From positions 186,001 to 250,000 of the IMG/VR virus record IMGVR_UViG_3300027770_000025: a DNA stretch of 64,000 nt, one strand, 5' to 3'. Position numbers and translations under genes: made by a program. Numbering within the stretch: position 1 is the stretch's first letter; each line of letters opens with the position of its first letter. This stretch comes from a virus. This document shows, piece after piece, positions 34,176-43,203 of the stretch. Under the pieces are notes generated by a model. The model ran no database searches and had not been told where the DNA came from. It was given only the letters and a program-made list of their open reading frames with translations.

Positions 34176-35159
34176 TTAGAAGTCTGTGTCGAAGTCGAAC
34201 GAATCTTCTGATTTGTTCATTACCCCTGATTTTTGATACTCGCCAACTCTTTTTTCAAAGAAGTTAGTTTTCCCCTGTAGTGAAATGTTTGCCATGAAAT
34301 CGAAAGGATTTTCTACATTGTATACTCTAGAACATCCTAAATCCATAAGCAATCTATCAGCTACAAACTCAAGATATTGTTTCATCAAATCTGAATTCAT
34401 TCCTATTAATCTAACTGGAAGCGATTCGGTAATGAACTCTTTTTCAATCTCTAGAGCGCTCATAATAATTTCTTTGATTCTTTCCTCCGAAACTTTATTT
34501 GATAAATGATTATTATGCAACATAACAGCAAAATCTGTGTGCATTCCTTCGTCTCTCGAGATTAGCTCATTAGAGAAAGATAGACCTGGCATAAGCCCTC
34601 TTTTCTTTAACCAGAAAATAGAACAGAAAGATCCACTAAAGAAAATACCTTCCACTGCGGCAAACGCCACGACTCTTTCTTGAAAGTGCGGTGAGTCTAT
34701 CCATTTAAGTGCCCACTCAGCTTTTTTCTTAACAGCAGGAATAGTATCGATTGCATGGAGAAGAGTGCTTTTTTCTTCCGGATCTTGAATATATGTGTCA
34801 ATTAAAAGAGAATAAGTCTCTGAGTGTATATTCTCCATCATTATTTGGAAACTATAAAAGAACTTTGCCTCAGTGTATTGAACTTCAGACAAAAAGTTCT
34901 CAGCCAGATTTTCATTTACTATACCATCGGAAGCTGCAAAGAAAGCTAAAACGTTCTTGATGAAATATCTCTCGTCGTCGCTTAATCTGTTTCTCCAATC
35001 GTTTAAATCCTGAGCTAGGTCAATTTCCTCCGCTGTCCATATGCAAGCTTGTTGTTGTTTATACATCTGCCAGATGTCGTGGTGCTCTATTGGAAATAAA
35101 ACAAACCTATCTGGGTTTTCTTGCAGAATAGGCTCAGGTATAGAATAAAAATCTTTCAT
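34176..35159 (-). CDS. nrdB: Class Ia ribonucleotide reductase, beta subunit
   Basis: 327 residues. The di-iron/tyrosyl site is visible: [17 protein letters not shown] with Glu, His and the radical Tyr, and later EGIFFSGSF and [10 protein letters not shown] with Glu and His ligands. The C-terminus SFDFDTDF is the peptide that docks onto NrdA. The ligand set predicts a normal Tyr-radical class Ia enzyme. The gene is 22 bp upstream of nrdA. Confidence 0.96.
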   Translation of the reverse strand: MKDFYSIPEPILQENPDRFVLFPIEHHDIWQMYKQQQACIWTAEEIDLAQDLNDWRNRLSDDERYFIKNVLAFFAASDGIVNENLAENFLSEVQYTEAKFFYSFQIMMENIHSETYSLLIDTYIQDPEEKSTLLHAIDTIPAVKKKAEWALKWIDSPHFQERVVAFAAVEGIFFSGSFCSIFWLKKRGLMPGLSFSNELISRDEGMHTDFAVMLHNNHLSNKVSEERIKEIIMSALEIEKEFITESLPVRLIGMNSDLMKQYLEFVADRLLMDLGCSRVYNVENPFDFMANISLQGKTNFFEKRVGEYQKSGVMNKSEDSFDFDTDF

Positions 35160-35176
35160 GTTTTTAATTAGTTTTT

Positions 35177-35656
35177 TTAATAATTGTTTTCTTGTCTTCT
35201 GATATTTTCTTTATTCTTACTTAAATAATAATTATAAAGCTCATCTGCGGTCATACCAACAGAGACCATCATATTAAATAAGAAATGCTGAATATCAACC
35301 AGCTCCATTTTAAGTTCTTTAACATCTTCTGGAGACAGGTCAGATACCTTCATGGAATAAGCTTTCTTGTGATTACTTTTCCATGGCTTCCAAACTGCGT
35401 TACCAATCGATGTTTCTCCATTATTAGAAACACCGCCTAGAGCGTCATATGCTTCCGATATTTCATCATCTATTGCTCTGGTGTTCCAGAGCCAGAAGTC
35501 TTTAATCTCTCCTAAAGAAAGATTTGCGAAATCGTAACCATAGACTTTCTCCTGGGTGTTTTTTTGGAGTGTCATTAATGTGCCCAAGTGATGCGTGGAC
35601 TTTACGTAGTCGTCCTCAACGGGAAGATCTTTGCATTGATTGTCTGTATTTGCCAT
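35177..35656 (-). CDS. dut: Dimeric all-alpha dUTPase
   Basis: 159 residues. The family pattern is present: [11 protein letters not shown] (metal-binding Glu set), WKPWKS, then [17 protein letters not shown] with the second acidic pair, and [14 protein letters not shown], the conserved K-N-x-x-N-x-R-Q ending. It hydrolyses dUTP to dUMP, keeping uracil out of DNA and feeding thymidylate synthase. It heads the RNR cluster; a GATATATA motif lies ~53 nt upstream. Confidence 0.85.
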   Translation of the reverse strand: MANTDNQCKDLPVEDDYVKSTHHLGTLMTLQKNTQEKVYGYDFANLSLGEIKDFWLWNTRAIDDEISEAYDALGGVSNNGETSIGNAVWKPWKSNHKKAYSMKVSDLSPEDVKELKMELVDIQHFLFNMMVSVGMTADELYNYYLSKNKENIRRQENNY

Positions 35657-35709
35657 ATTTGTGATTTTTGACTAGGTTTTTTTGTCTATGCCTCCACCAC
35701 CGGGTTTTT

Positions 35710-35717
35710 TATATATC
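35710..35717 (-). promoter_or_regulatory. GATATATA upstream of dUTPase
   Basis: The octamer lies 53 nt before the ATG at 35656 inside a short gap between the polymerase half and dut. The distance is longer than in late-gene cases, so use is doubtful. Confidence 0.25.
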
Positions 35718-35756
35718 GATCTGTTTCCGGGGACAGGGGCTTGACGTGATTTATTT

Positions 35757-37157
35757 TTATATTTTGCCTATCTTTTTTTTCAGCTGATCGATTTCATATT
35801 CTAACTCTAACATTCGGTCCTTAGTTTTACGACGTTTACCGTACAAATCCTTAATAATTATTTTAAGTATAGGATCTTCTTCATCGGAAGCAAAGCATGC
35901 CCCGGAGGCAGTTCTAATCCAATCGTCTTTGGGATTTACTGGATTTTTACCTCTATATGCTTCAGGCGAAATGTTCCACTGAACCATTGTATTTGGGTAT
36001 AGCGATGCAAAGTCATAGCAGGCTACCCATTCATGTAATCCTTTTATAGGTTCTTTAACATATCCACCCGCAAACTTGACGTGTACCTCCTCTCTTTTTT
36101 CCACGACAAATAGCTGTTTACGGTCTAAAAACTTTCTAAGCATTAATACTTCCGTCGACCAAACAGGGGAAAGGCATCGATTTATCTCCACCCCGCTAAT
36201 CATAGCGATTTTAAAGAAAGTCTGCATGGTCTTTAACTTCTGATCGATATAATGTACTAAAGCACAGTCAACTACGTTATAGTAAATAAAGTCCTCGAAG
36301 TTTGACTGGTAAAGGTCTCGGAGGGTTCCGTTATATTCAATCTTTTTAAGTCCTATTGCTTTGTCTGCTACGTAGTCCAATCTATTGCTTTCTTTAATCT
36401 TGATAACTCGGTCCCACTTCTTGTAGATTTCTAAGTAGTCAAACATTAATAGATGAACCGGAAGCTGTTGCTTCCCTATAAGGTATCCCCCAGGTGAAAT
36501 AATTTTTGGATCAATCCCAAGTTTCTTCGCTCTGTTAATAAGATAAGGCCAGTCATATCCTAGCCAGTTCCATCCTGTCATAACCGGCATTTTAGGTCCA
36601 AGTTCTTTAAAGAATGTATACATCATATCATATTCGGTCTCGAACTGTTTATATTTAAAGGACCATTCATCTCCAAACTTCTTGAAATATTCGTTGGTCT
36701 TCTTATAGATATTAGCTTGTTGCTCTGGTGTCAATGGATCTAGCCCTAAAACTATCAATTTACATTTGTCTGTTGCAATACCTATTGATAGAACACGATT
36801 TTTAGCATTCTCTGTGTCTAGTGCTGCTGCCATATCTTCGGTTATCTCGACCTCAATATCGACAAAGTATTTCTTAGGATTCTGATATACCCAAAGTGGT
36901 GCTGTTAATTCAGGATCTGCTTCGATTAGAATCTGAGCCATCCTATATTTGTCGTATTTTTGAGTTTTTAGTTTCTTTACCGAATCACCTGTCCAGGTTT
37001 TCCATTCTTTATCCTTAGCGGAATTGCTAGGACTGCACTTTTCCCAAACGAATCTTTCTGATTCCGGAATGGGTACATCTAGGAAAGCTAGGTCGCCTTC
37101 TTCTGTGAAATGTGATACTTTAAGATATTCCCCTCTGTTCTCAATGTCTACGATCAT
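35757..37157 (-). CDS. 43A: Family B DNA polymerase, N-terminal half (gp43A)
   Basis: 466 residues holding the 3'-5' exonuclease and the first part of the palm. Exo I KYFVDIEVEI (~110), Exo II TGWNWLGYDWPYL (~195), Exo III YYNVVDCAL (~295) supply the metal-binding acids; motif A is DFASLYPNTMVQWNISP (~395). The C-terminus is a coiled coil (ELEYEIDQLKKKIGKI) placed where fingers begin. The remaining motifs B and C are in the gene at 18507-19655, ~16 kb away. The two halves should assemble into a working enzyme. Similar split gp43 genes are known in some Aeromonas T4-like phages. Confidence 0.93.
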   Translation of the reverse strand: MIVDIENRGEYLKVSHFTEEGDLAFLDVPIPESERFVWEKCSPSNSAKDKEWKTWTGDSVKKLKTQKYDKYRMAQILIEADPELTAPLWVYQNPKKYFVDIEVEITEDMAAALDTENAKNRVLSIGIATDKCKLIVLGLDPLTPEQQANIYKKTNEYFKKFGDEWSFKYKQFETEYDMMYTFFKELGPKMPVMTGWNWLGYDWPYLINRAKKLGIDPKIISPGGYLIGKQQLPVHLLMFDYLEIYKKWDRVIKIKESNRLDYVADKAIGLKKIEYNGTLRDLYQSNFEDFIYYNVVDCALVHYIDQKLKTMQTFFKIAMISGVEINRCLSPVWSTEVLMLRKFLDRKQLFVVEKREEVHVKFAGGYVKEPIKGLHEWVACYDFASLYPNTMVQWNISPEAYRGKNPVNPKDDWIRTASGACFASDEEDPILKIIIKDLYGKRRKTKDRMLELEYEIDQLKKKIGKI

Positions 37158-37239
37158 TTTTTTTATTTACGTATGTTTTATACCAATACCATCTTTTTAT
37201 TTCGATCTTTACTTAAGTTTCATGAAGATATATAAAAAT

Positions 37240-37545
37240 ATGAAGAATTTAAAAAACATTTACCAATTTATCAATGAGTGGCTTGATTCACCGGGTAGTA
37301 TCGACGTTCCTGGTCAGAATTCGGAAATTAGAGTCAATTCTAGAAATTACAAAACACAGAATCAGCAGCTTCCCGAAGTTGTTGATGCTATGTTCGAGGC
37401 AGCATATTTTCACGATTTTCTAGATGAGGAGGGCAAATCAGAGGAATTTAATAAATTTTTAGATGGTGGGAAAAAATCGGGTGCTCAGGTAACAAGCTAT
37501 ATAAAAGACTCTTTTAAAAATAAGGCATCTAAAAAGAGAGATTAA
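37240..37545 (+). CDS. Leader-bearing small protein, plus strand
   Basis: 101 residues from the ATG at 37240; an earlier ATG at 37222 overlaps GATATATA (37227-37234). Leader MKNLKNIYQFINEWLDS with an I-N-E site. The body is acidic then basic, ending SFKNKASKKRD. It looks like a small helical protein of the type found in phage heads. Followed 45 bp later by the M28 peptidase on the same strand. Confidence 0.65.
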   Translation: MKNLKNIYQFINEWLDSPGSIDVPGQNSEIRVNSRNYKTQNQQLPEVVDAMFEAAYFHDFLDEEGKSEEFNKFLDGGKKSGAQVTSYIKDSFKNKASKKRD

Positions 37546-37590
37546 TTTTTAATATCCGCATTAAAACATTAGATTTGTAAGAAAAATAAT

Positions 37591-38589
37591 ATGTACTCAA
37601 AAATATACGACTTTTGTAAAGTCAAAAATTTAGGAAATTGCTACAGAAACGGGGAAAGCCCAACACCGAGGGTAAACTTCATATTAGATCTTTGTGATCA
37701 AATGGGGCTTAAATACGAGTTGGATATTTTCGCAGACAACAGATCTAGTGCTGGTGATGATATGACAATGAGGGATTTCCGCTACATACTAGATACCCTG
37801 TCACCCGATAAAAGAAAGGATGCACTGGATCTATATAAAGAATTCACCCAAAAGGTAAAAGATCTTGACACCGACTTTGAAAATTCGGGTCTAGAGGATG
37901 ATGATTCTGCTATCGATTTCCACGAGGAAAAATATTACCAGCTGGAAGATGAATACTCTGAAAAATTAAAAGGAATTGCAGGAGAGATAAAAAAAGGTGT
38001 TAATAACTACTTCAATATAGTTCTTCCTGGATCATCAGATAAATTTGTTGTAGCACACCACGACATCGTAAATAAAGATTCAGATAATGCCAATGATAAT
38101 TCTTGCTCAGTTATAAATGCTTTAATGATTAAGAAGCTAAGACCTGAGGTAAACGTGGTTATATTAGACGGAGAGGAATTCGGAGGTATAGGATCTAATC
38201 AATTAGCACAAAGAATTAAAGCAGGTGATTTCAAATGTAAATGGGTGCTTAACCTAGAGCTAACTGGTAAGGGCGGAAAAAGCTTCTTCGTTGGAGCTAT
38301 GGGAACACCTTTAACAGATTGGATCGCAAATAGATTTGAATGCCCAATCGTAAATGTGCCATTCAATGATTCAGTGATATTTAAGAAATATGGAATAAAT
38401 AGCACTGTGATTAATCCTCTTCCTGTAACAGATGAAAAAAGCCCGGTTATAAATAAGGATGGTGAATACCTAAACTTTAAAATGCTATTCAACTGTCACA
38501 AAATGACAGACTCAGTAGACAGCATTGATCCAAAAGATATGGAAGAATTCGTTAATGAAGTTTGTCTAAAAATAATAGACGAAGCTTGA
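37591..38589 (+). CDS. M28-family zinc aminopeptidase-like protein
   Basis: 332 residues. Zinc ligands of clan MH appear in order: VAHHDIVN (His), NANDNSCSV (bridging Asp), DGEEFGG (catalytic Glu-Glu), LNLELTG, and CHKMTDSVDSI (last His). The first ~120 residues form an extra helical domain. It should remove N-terminal residues from peptides or split other amide bonds. This is one of few plus-strand genes; its stop TGA overlaps a possible TTG start of a micro-gene. Its role in infection is unknown. Confidence 0.8.
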   Translation: MYSKIYDFCKVKNLGNCYRNGESPTPRVNFILDLCDQMGLKYELDIFADNRSSAGDDMTMRDFRYILDTLSPDKRKDALDLYKEFTQKVKDLDTDFENSGLEDDDSAIDFHEEKYYQLEDEYSEKLKGIAGEIKKGVNNYFNIVLPGSSDKFVVAHHDIVNKDSDNANDNSCSVINALMIKKLRPEVNVVILDGEEFGGIGSNQLAQRIKAGDFKCKWVLNLELTGKGGKSFFVGAMGTPLTDWIANRFECPIVNVPFNDSVIFKKYGINSTVINPLPVTDEKSPVINKDGEYLNFKMLFNCHKMTDSVDSIDPKDMEEFVNEVCLKIIDEA

Positions 38590-38690
38590 GACGTATAAAA
38601 CTATTTGAAGAATTTATTGAGTATGTTATGCCGGTAAAAAAGCGTAACATGAAAAACATAGTCATTATACCTAATTGGAAGGTCTATTAA
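38586..38690 (+). CDS. Possible 34-residue leader-only micropeptide
   Basis: A TTG at 38586, overlapping the TGA of the peptidase gene, opens a 34-codon frame starting (M)RRIKLFEEFIEYVMPV and ending in NWKVY. The first 11 residues are an almost ideal copy of the leader motif, with nothing like a domain after it. It overlaps the convergent gene end by 20 nt. It is either a real minimal leader protein or a remnant of one. Confidence 0.4.
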   Translation: MRRIKLFEEFIEYVMPVKKRNMKNIVIIPNWKVY

Positions 38691-39072
38691 TGGCCTTTAA
38701 ATAAGCATCCAGCTTTTTATCAGCAACCTCTATATTTAAGTTTCCGTTAATAAAGATTTCCCAAGAATCCCTGCCATATTTACCTATACCTGGCAGCTCT
38801 ATAGCATCTCTAAATCCCTCAACCCATTTCTGACTTAACTTTATTATCCGGGATGCTTTTACATTCTGAAATCCGGTTGTTTTTATGACCGCTGCCAGCC
38901 TTTCTGGATCACACCCAATAGTAGATATGGGCGTCGGGATAAGTTCAAATACGGAGCTTAAAATCGGTCTTACTTGCTTATTATTTGTTTGATTTAATAG
39001 AATACAACAAACCATCATTTTCCATGGCTCTTTCAGATAATCCTCCTGTATTAGTATCTCTCTTTCCCCCAT
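38671..39072 (-). CDS. MBD4-like HhH-GPD DNA glycosylase
   Basis: 133 residues. The sequence follows the glycosylase domain of MBD4: LKEPWKMMVCCILLNQTNNKQ, then IIKTTGFQNVKASRIIKLS, the helix-hairpin-helix ELPGIGKYGRDSWEIF, and VADKKLDAYL with the catalytic Asp. The family removes thymine or uracil opposite G. No iron-sulfur cysteines of EndoIII are present, as expected for MBD4. It is coupled to the Fpg/Nei gene through a 1-nt overlap (TAATG). Confidence 0.8.
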   Translation of the reverse strand: MGEREILIQEDYLKEPWKMMVCCILLNQTNNKQVRPILSSVFELIPTPISTIGCDPERLAAVIKTTGFQNVKASRIIKLSQKWVEGFRDAIELPGIGKYGRDSWEIFINGNLNIEVADKKLDAYLKAINRPSN

Positions 39073-39884
39073 TATATTTGTATTCCGGGTACCCAGTGGG
39101 TCATTCTACCATCATCGGTAATCTCATGAACTACTATGTTACCTAAAGGATCCTTATCCTTACGGTAAACATGAAAGGAGAAAACAAAATCCCCGTGGTT
39201 GTTGTCCATGTCGGTGTACGTGGCTAGAGTTGCTCCCCCTTGTTCATACGATGTTTTAATTATGGTCTTTATCCATTCGCATAGCTTCTCCATTCTATCC
39301 ATCGGAATGTCGCATATTTTTAAATGTGGAGAAATGCCAGCTCTGTAAAGTGCCTCCGATTTTATATAGTTGCCTACGCCTGAGATGACCTTCTGATCCA
39401 TGATAGCTTTGCAAATGTTTTTGTTTGGTGATTTGGTTAATCTAGCATAAAATTCAGCAAAAGGAACTTCATTATTTAACATATCTGGTCCTGATGAGTT
39501 TAGCTTCTTCCTAATCTCCTCGTGATCAGAATAGAAAGAAATGTTACCAAATCTCCTTACATCCTCAAAGAAAACTTCGGAAGAGTCTGAAAATCTAAGT
39601 ACAAAATGCGAATGCTTCCCTCTAAGGTCTCTCCATCCCCCACTCATGCCCAACGTGTTCCACATAAACAGATCTCCAATTTTAGCATAGATAAATTTAC
39701 CTTTAACTCTGACCCAGTCAACCTGGAGTGGACCTGCTGATAACGCTTCCCTGATAAGTGAAATCCCGGTGGGTTCTTTCTTTAACCATTTTCCTCCGAG
39801 TATTTCAGCCTCTGTTAGTTCTTTATAAACTATTCTTTTGGCTAATCCCTCAGCCATTCTTCTTACTTCCGGTCCTTCTGGCAT
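39072..39884 (-). CDS. Fpg/Nei-family DNA glycosylase with zincless finger
   Basis: 270 residues from the ATG at 39884, chosen because it exposes Pro2-Glu3 (MPEGPEVRRMAEG), the catalytic N-terminus of the family. The helix-two-turn-helix VISGVGNYIKSEALYRAGIS is intact. The C-terminal finger region VYRKDKDPLGNIVVHEITD, then DGRMTHWVPGIQ has no cysteines, so it is a zincless finger like that of NEIL1 and Mimivirus Nei. The intercalating and phosphate-binding Arg of the finger is kept in GRMTHW. It excises oxidised bases and cuts the strand at the abasic site. It precedes the MBD4-like glycosylase in one operon. Confidence 0.9.
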   Translation of the reverse strand: MPEGPEVRRMAEGLAKRIVYKELTEAEILGGKWLKKEPTGISLIREALSAGPLQVDWVRVKGKFIYAKIGDLFMWNTLGMSGGWRDLRGKHSHFVLRFSDSSEVFFEDVRRFGNISFYSDHEEIRKKLNSSGPDMLNNEVPFAEFYARLTKSPNKNICKAIMDQKVISGVGNYIKSEALYRAGISPHLKICDIPMDRMEKLCEWIKTIIKTSYEQGGATLATYTDMDNNHGDFVFSFHVYRKDKDPLGNIVVHEITDDGRMTHWVPGIQI

Positions 39885-39930
39885 TTCTTTTCTTTTTGCA
39901 AATATAATCAATAGACCCGGTATAAAAAAA

Positions 39931-39959
39931 TAAAGCCGAGCTAATTTAGCCCGGCTTTA
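39931..39959 (-). terminator. Terminator after dnaK
   Basis: TAAAGCCG...GCTA pairs with TAGC...CGGCTTTA with one mismatch, followed on the minus strand by a T-run. It ends the dnaK transcript. Confidence 0.85.
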
Positions 39960-39977
39960 CCTTATAATTTATTTATA

Positions 39978-41867
39978 TTATTGCTTGATTTCTTCGTACT
40001 CTACATCTTGTAAATCTTCCGCACTATCAGAAGTTTGTTCGGAAGGGGATTCAGTTGCTTGAGCTTGCTGATCTGCTGCATATACAGCAGAAGCTATTAC
40101 ATTCATCTTATCAGAAAGAATCTTCATTGTGGATTCGATAGCATCTAAATCGTCACCGTCCATGATTTTTCTTAATTCTTCTATTTTATCAGAGATCTCT
40201 TGTTTATCTGAATCACTTACCTTGTCGCCAAAGTCGCTAATCGCTTTTTCCATCTGAAAACACATAGAAGAAGCTTCATTATAAAGCTGAGATTTTCTTA
40301 ATCTCTCCTTATCTGCCTCTGCATTTGCTTCAGCATCATTTTTCATCTTTTCAATTTCTTCATCAGTTAGCTTAGATCCTGATTCAATTCTAATATTTTG
40401 AACTTTACCTGTTCCCTGATCCTTAGCAGAAACCTTAATAATACCGTTGGCATCAATATCAAATGTAACTTCGATCTTTGGAATACCCCTCATTGAAGGC
40501 GGAATATCAGTTAACTGAAATCTGCCAAGAGATCTGTTATCTGTAGCCATTGCTCTTTCCCCTTGTAATACGTGTATCTCCACTGCTGGTTGGTTATCAA
40601 CAGCTGTAGAAAATACCTCGCTCTTTGTTACTGGTATAGTTGTGTTGGATTCGATCAATTTAGTAAATACACCACCTACTGTTTCTATTCCTAGAGAAAG
40701 AGGTGTGATGTCTAACAAAAGAACGTCTTTAATATCTCCAGCTAGCACTCCTCCTTGGATAGCAGCTCCAATAGCTACCACCTCATCAGGATTAACGCCC
40801 TTGGAAGGTTTCTTACCGAAAAGTTTTTCAACTTCTTCCTGTACCTTAGGTATCCTTGTAGATCCGCCTACTAAAATAACCTCATCAACCTGAGCAGCTG
40901 TTAAACCTGCATCTTTCAATGCTTTCTTACAAGGTTCTAATGTTCTTTTAATTAGATCCCCGCACATAGACTCGAATTGAGCTTTAGATAATTTCTTTAC
41001 GAAATGTTTAGGCCCATTTGAATCTGCACTTAAATAAGGAAGGTTAATCTCTGTCTCATTAGAAGCAGAAAGTTCAACTTTTGCTTTCTCCGCACCTTCT
41101 CTAATTCTTTGATAAGCCGTAGGGTCTTTAGAAGCATCCACACCGGTTTCATCTTTAAATGCAGCAACTACCCAATCGATAATCATTTCATCAAAGTTGT
41201 CACCACCTAAGTGGGTGTCACCGTTGGTGGAAAGAACCTCAAATACTCCAGATCCTATTTCTAGGATTGAAACGTCAAATGTACCGCCACCTAAGTCATA
41301 CACTGCAACCTTAAGATCTTTGTCACCTTTATCCAGGCCATAAGCTAAAGCTGCTGCTGTTGGTTCGTTAATAATACGGAGTACTTCTAATCCTGCAATT
41401 TCACCAGCCTCTTTAGTTGCTTGTCTTTGGCTATCGTTGAAATAAGCAGGAACTGTAATTACCGCTTGGGTAACAGCTTCTCCTAAATACTCCTCTGCAG
41501 TTCTTTTTAGATTCTGTAAAATTATTGCCGAAATTTCTTGGGGTACGTATGTTTTTCCGTTTGCTTCTACTACTACCTTATCACCCTTTTCTTTTTTTAC
41601 TTTATAAGACATTTTACCTGCCTCATTTTTAATCTCCGAATACTTAGATCCAATAAACCTTTTTACTGAATAGATAGTATTCTCTGGGTTAGTAACCGCT
41701 TGTCTCTTTGCAGAGTCTCCGATTCTAATGTCACCATCTTTAAAAGAAACCACACTAGGTGTAGTTCTTTTTCCCTCCTGGTTAACAATAACTGAGGGTG
41801 TGCTTCCTTCAATTAGGGAAACACATGAATTTGTTGTTCCTAGGTCAATACCAATTACTTTTGCCAT
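39978..41867 (-). CDS. dnaK: DnaK (Hsp70) chaperone
   Basis: 629 residues, full length. Nucleotide-binding domain: [72 protein letters not shown]. The linker [19 protein letters not shown] is followed by the substrate domain and a disordered acidic tail ending DVEYEEIKQ. It folds proteins with DnaJ and a nucleotide exchange factor; GrpE is not seen in the window. The gene sits between two terminators, so it is a single-gene unit. A complete dnaK in a phage is rare. Whole-length similarity to bacterial DnaK suggests host acquisition. Confidence 0.97.
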   Translation of the reverse strand: MAKVIGIDLGTTNSCVSLIEGSTPSVIVNQEGKRTTPSVVSFKDGDIRIGDSAKRQAVTNPENTIYSVKRFIGSKYSEIKNEAGKMSYKVKKEKGDKVVVEANGKTYVPQEISAIILQNLKRTAEEYLGEAVTQAVITVPAYFNDSQRQATKEAGEIAGLEVLRIINEPTAAALAYGLDKGDKDLKVAVYDLGGGTFDVSILEIGSGVFEVLSTNGDTHLGGDNFDEMIIDWVVAAFKDETGVDASKDPTAYQRIREGAEKAKVELSASNETEINLPYLSADSNGPKHFVKKLSKAQFESMCGDLIKRTLEPCKKALKDAGLTAAQVDEVILVGGSTRIPKVQEEVEKLFGKKPSKGVNPDEVVAIGAAIQGGVLAGDIKDVLLLDITPLSLGIETVGGVFTKLIESNTTIPVTKSEVFSTAVDNQPAVEIHVLQGERAMATDNRSLGRFQLTDIPPSMRGIPKIEVTFDIDANGIIKVSAKDQGTGKVQNIRIESGSKLTDEEIEKMKNDAEANAEADKERLRKSQLYNEASSMCFQMEKAISDFGDKVSDSDKQEISDKIEELRKIMDGDDLDAIESTMKILSDKMNVIASAVYAADQQAQATESPSEQTSDSAEDLQDVEYEEIKQ

Positions 41868-42032
41868 TTGTTTTAAATTTATTATTTTTAGTTGATTTCT
41901 GAGAAAAGATTCCGTTATAGAATCATATTTCCTGTAATAAATTAATCAAAATTAGATCCGAAAGAAATTTTTAGTCATATTGTCATTTCATTCCCAAATA
42001 AAGTGACTTTTTGTCTACCGAAGCCCACAAAA

Positions 42033-42056
42033 AAACCCGATCTACCGACCGGGTTT
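42033..42056 (-). terminator. Terminator upstream of dnaK
   Basis: AAACCCG pairs with CGGGTTT, with T-run on the minus strand, 18 bp after the 42074-42532 gene. It separates that gene from dnaK, whose promoter must lie at 41868-42030. Confidence 0.8.
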
Positions 42057-42073
42057 GTCATATCAATGAAATA

Positions 42074-42532
42074 TTATTTCTTCTTTCTTTTCTTTACGAA
42101 TTCAAGATAATTATCAACAGTCTTTGCTTTCTTTTTCTTAGCTGCTCCTGTTCCTGCAGTAAGACTTGTGAATTTGTCACCGGACCCATTATTAGTTGAA
42201 TCATAAAATCCGCTATTAGTTGCACCTGCTGAGCTAGGTGGAGATGGATTACCCATTCCCGATACGTTGCCCAATGTAGCTAATCCCGGAGCTGGAGCTG
42301 CTGCTCCCATATCCTCATTCATTTTATCTTCGTCCATGCCTTTAGCTTTAAGATATTCTTTTAGCTGCCAGCTTTCTACACAGTAATCATTCTCATTTAG
42401 CCATTCGGTAACGGCTTTAACGTATTGTTCTGAAGATTCGCAATCACAAATAATGTCATCTAATTCTTCTTCCTCATCCATCATGCAGATTAAGGTTTTT
42501 CCATTTGGTAATTGTCCTGTTGGGTGAAACAT
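42074..42532 (-). CDS. Hypothetical protein, low-complexity middle, basic tail
   Basis: 152 residues. The N-terminal ~70 residues are acidic (MMDEEEELDDIICDCE), the middle is Gly/Ala/Ser/Pro-rich, and the C-terminus is AKTVDNYLEFVKKRKKK. The YLEF tail resembles the leader motif seen elsewhere at N-termini. No known family. It could be a head or DNA-associated protein. Confidence 0.7.
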   Translation of the reverse strand: MFHPTGQLPNGKTLICMMDEEEELDDIICDCESSEQYVKAVTEWLNENDYCVESWQLKEYLKAKGMDEDKMNEDMGAAAPAPGLATLGNVSGMGNPSPPSSAGATNSGFYDSTNNGSGDKFTSLTAGTGAAKKKKAKTVDNYLEFVKKRKKK

Positions 42533-42536
42533 ATTA

Positions 42537-42767
42537 TTAGTCTAAGGTTTGTTTTATATTGGTTTTAAAAATACGAACTATATTGCCGTCCGGATTCTTA
42601 GTGATATATCCTATTATATCATTGTATATATCATATATGGGAGACTGTATTAGTAGTTTTCTGTTTAGATTGTCCAATACCCATTTGTTTAGGATCTTGC
42701 TTTCCTCTTTTGACATATCTCTTTTAACAGACTCAAATTCAAAACTGCTTCCTGTACAATTACACAT
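42537..42767 (-). CDS. Small hypothetical protein
   Basis: 76 residues, beginning MCNCTGSSFEFESVKRD. The Cys at 2 and 4 recall lipid or metal attachment but no signal peptide is present. Its start touches the stop of the leader-bearing gene at 42767-43192. Confidence 0.65.
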   Translation of the reverse strand: MCNCTGSSFEFESVKRDMSKEESKILNKWVLDNLNRKLLIQSPIYDIYNDIIGYITKNPDGNIVRIFKTNIKQTLD

Positions 42768-43192
42768 TATCTATAATTTCCTCTTTCTTGTTTGCGTTTA
42801 ATATATTGCCAAAGGTATCTTAATCCCTTTGCATACTCAGAAGGTCTGCTAAAAGGCTTGCCGAAGTCTTTTATATCGTTTCCGTTACCCTCCATTCTTT
42901 CGCCGGGATTATCCTCATTCTTTAGTGGATTATATCTTCTAACCTTTCCTGTTGGGTGGATAGTATAGAATACTTTATCGTGGCCCTTCTCGTTTTTATT
43001 GTTGGTTACCCTAATAAATTTTAGAGTGTTGTTGATTTCCTGCTGATGTGATGTATCCTCTTTGAAACCAAGTTCTATTAGTCTCTTATAGTCAACTGTC
43101 TTTCTAACAAGATCCAGGTTAAGGGATCTTCTAGAATCTGATTTGTATTCCTCATCCGGACTGTATTTTTCATATTCTAATAGGTACTTCAT
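42767..43192 (-). CDS. Leader-bearing hypothetical protein
   Basis: 141 residues. Leader MKYLLEYEKYSPDEE fits the M-K-x-L-x-x-Y-x-x-Y form. The body is basic with RLIELGFKEDTSHQQEI and ends in a basic tail (RKQERGNYR). A TATATAT lies a few nt before the ATG. No enzyme motif recognised; a basic capsid protein is possible. Confidence 0.7.
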   Translation of the reverse strand: MKYLLEYEKYSPDEEYKSDSRRSLNLDLVRKTVDYKRLIELGFKEDTSHQQEINNTLKFIRVTNNKNEKGHDKVFYTIHPTGKVRRYNPLKNEDNPGERMEGNGNDIKDFGKPFSRPSEYAKGLRYLWQYIKRKQERGNYR

Positions 43193-43203
43193 ACTCTATA
43201 TAT

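Noticed and set aside
35660-35756. Gly/Pro-rich open frame after the polymerase N-terminal half, reading PGGGGIDKK
   Set aside because: It has no ATG, GTG or TTG start and is closed upstream by a stop. A +1 shift from the polymerase frame would be needed and no slippery site is visible.
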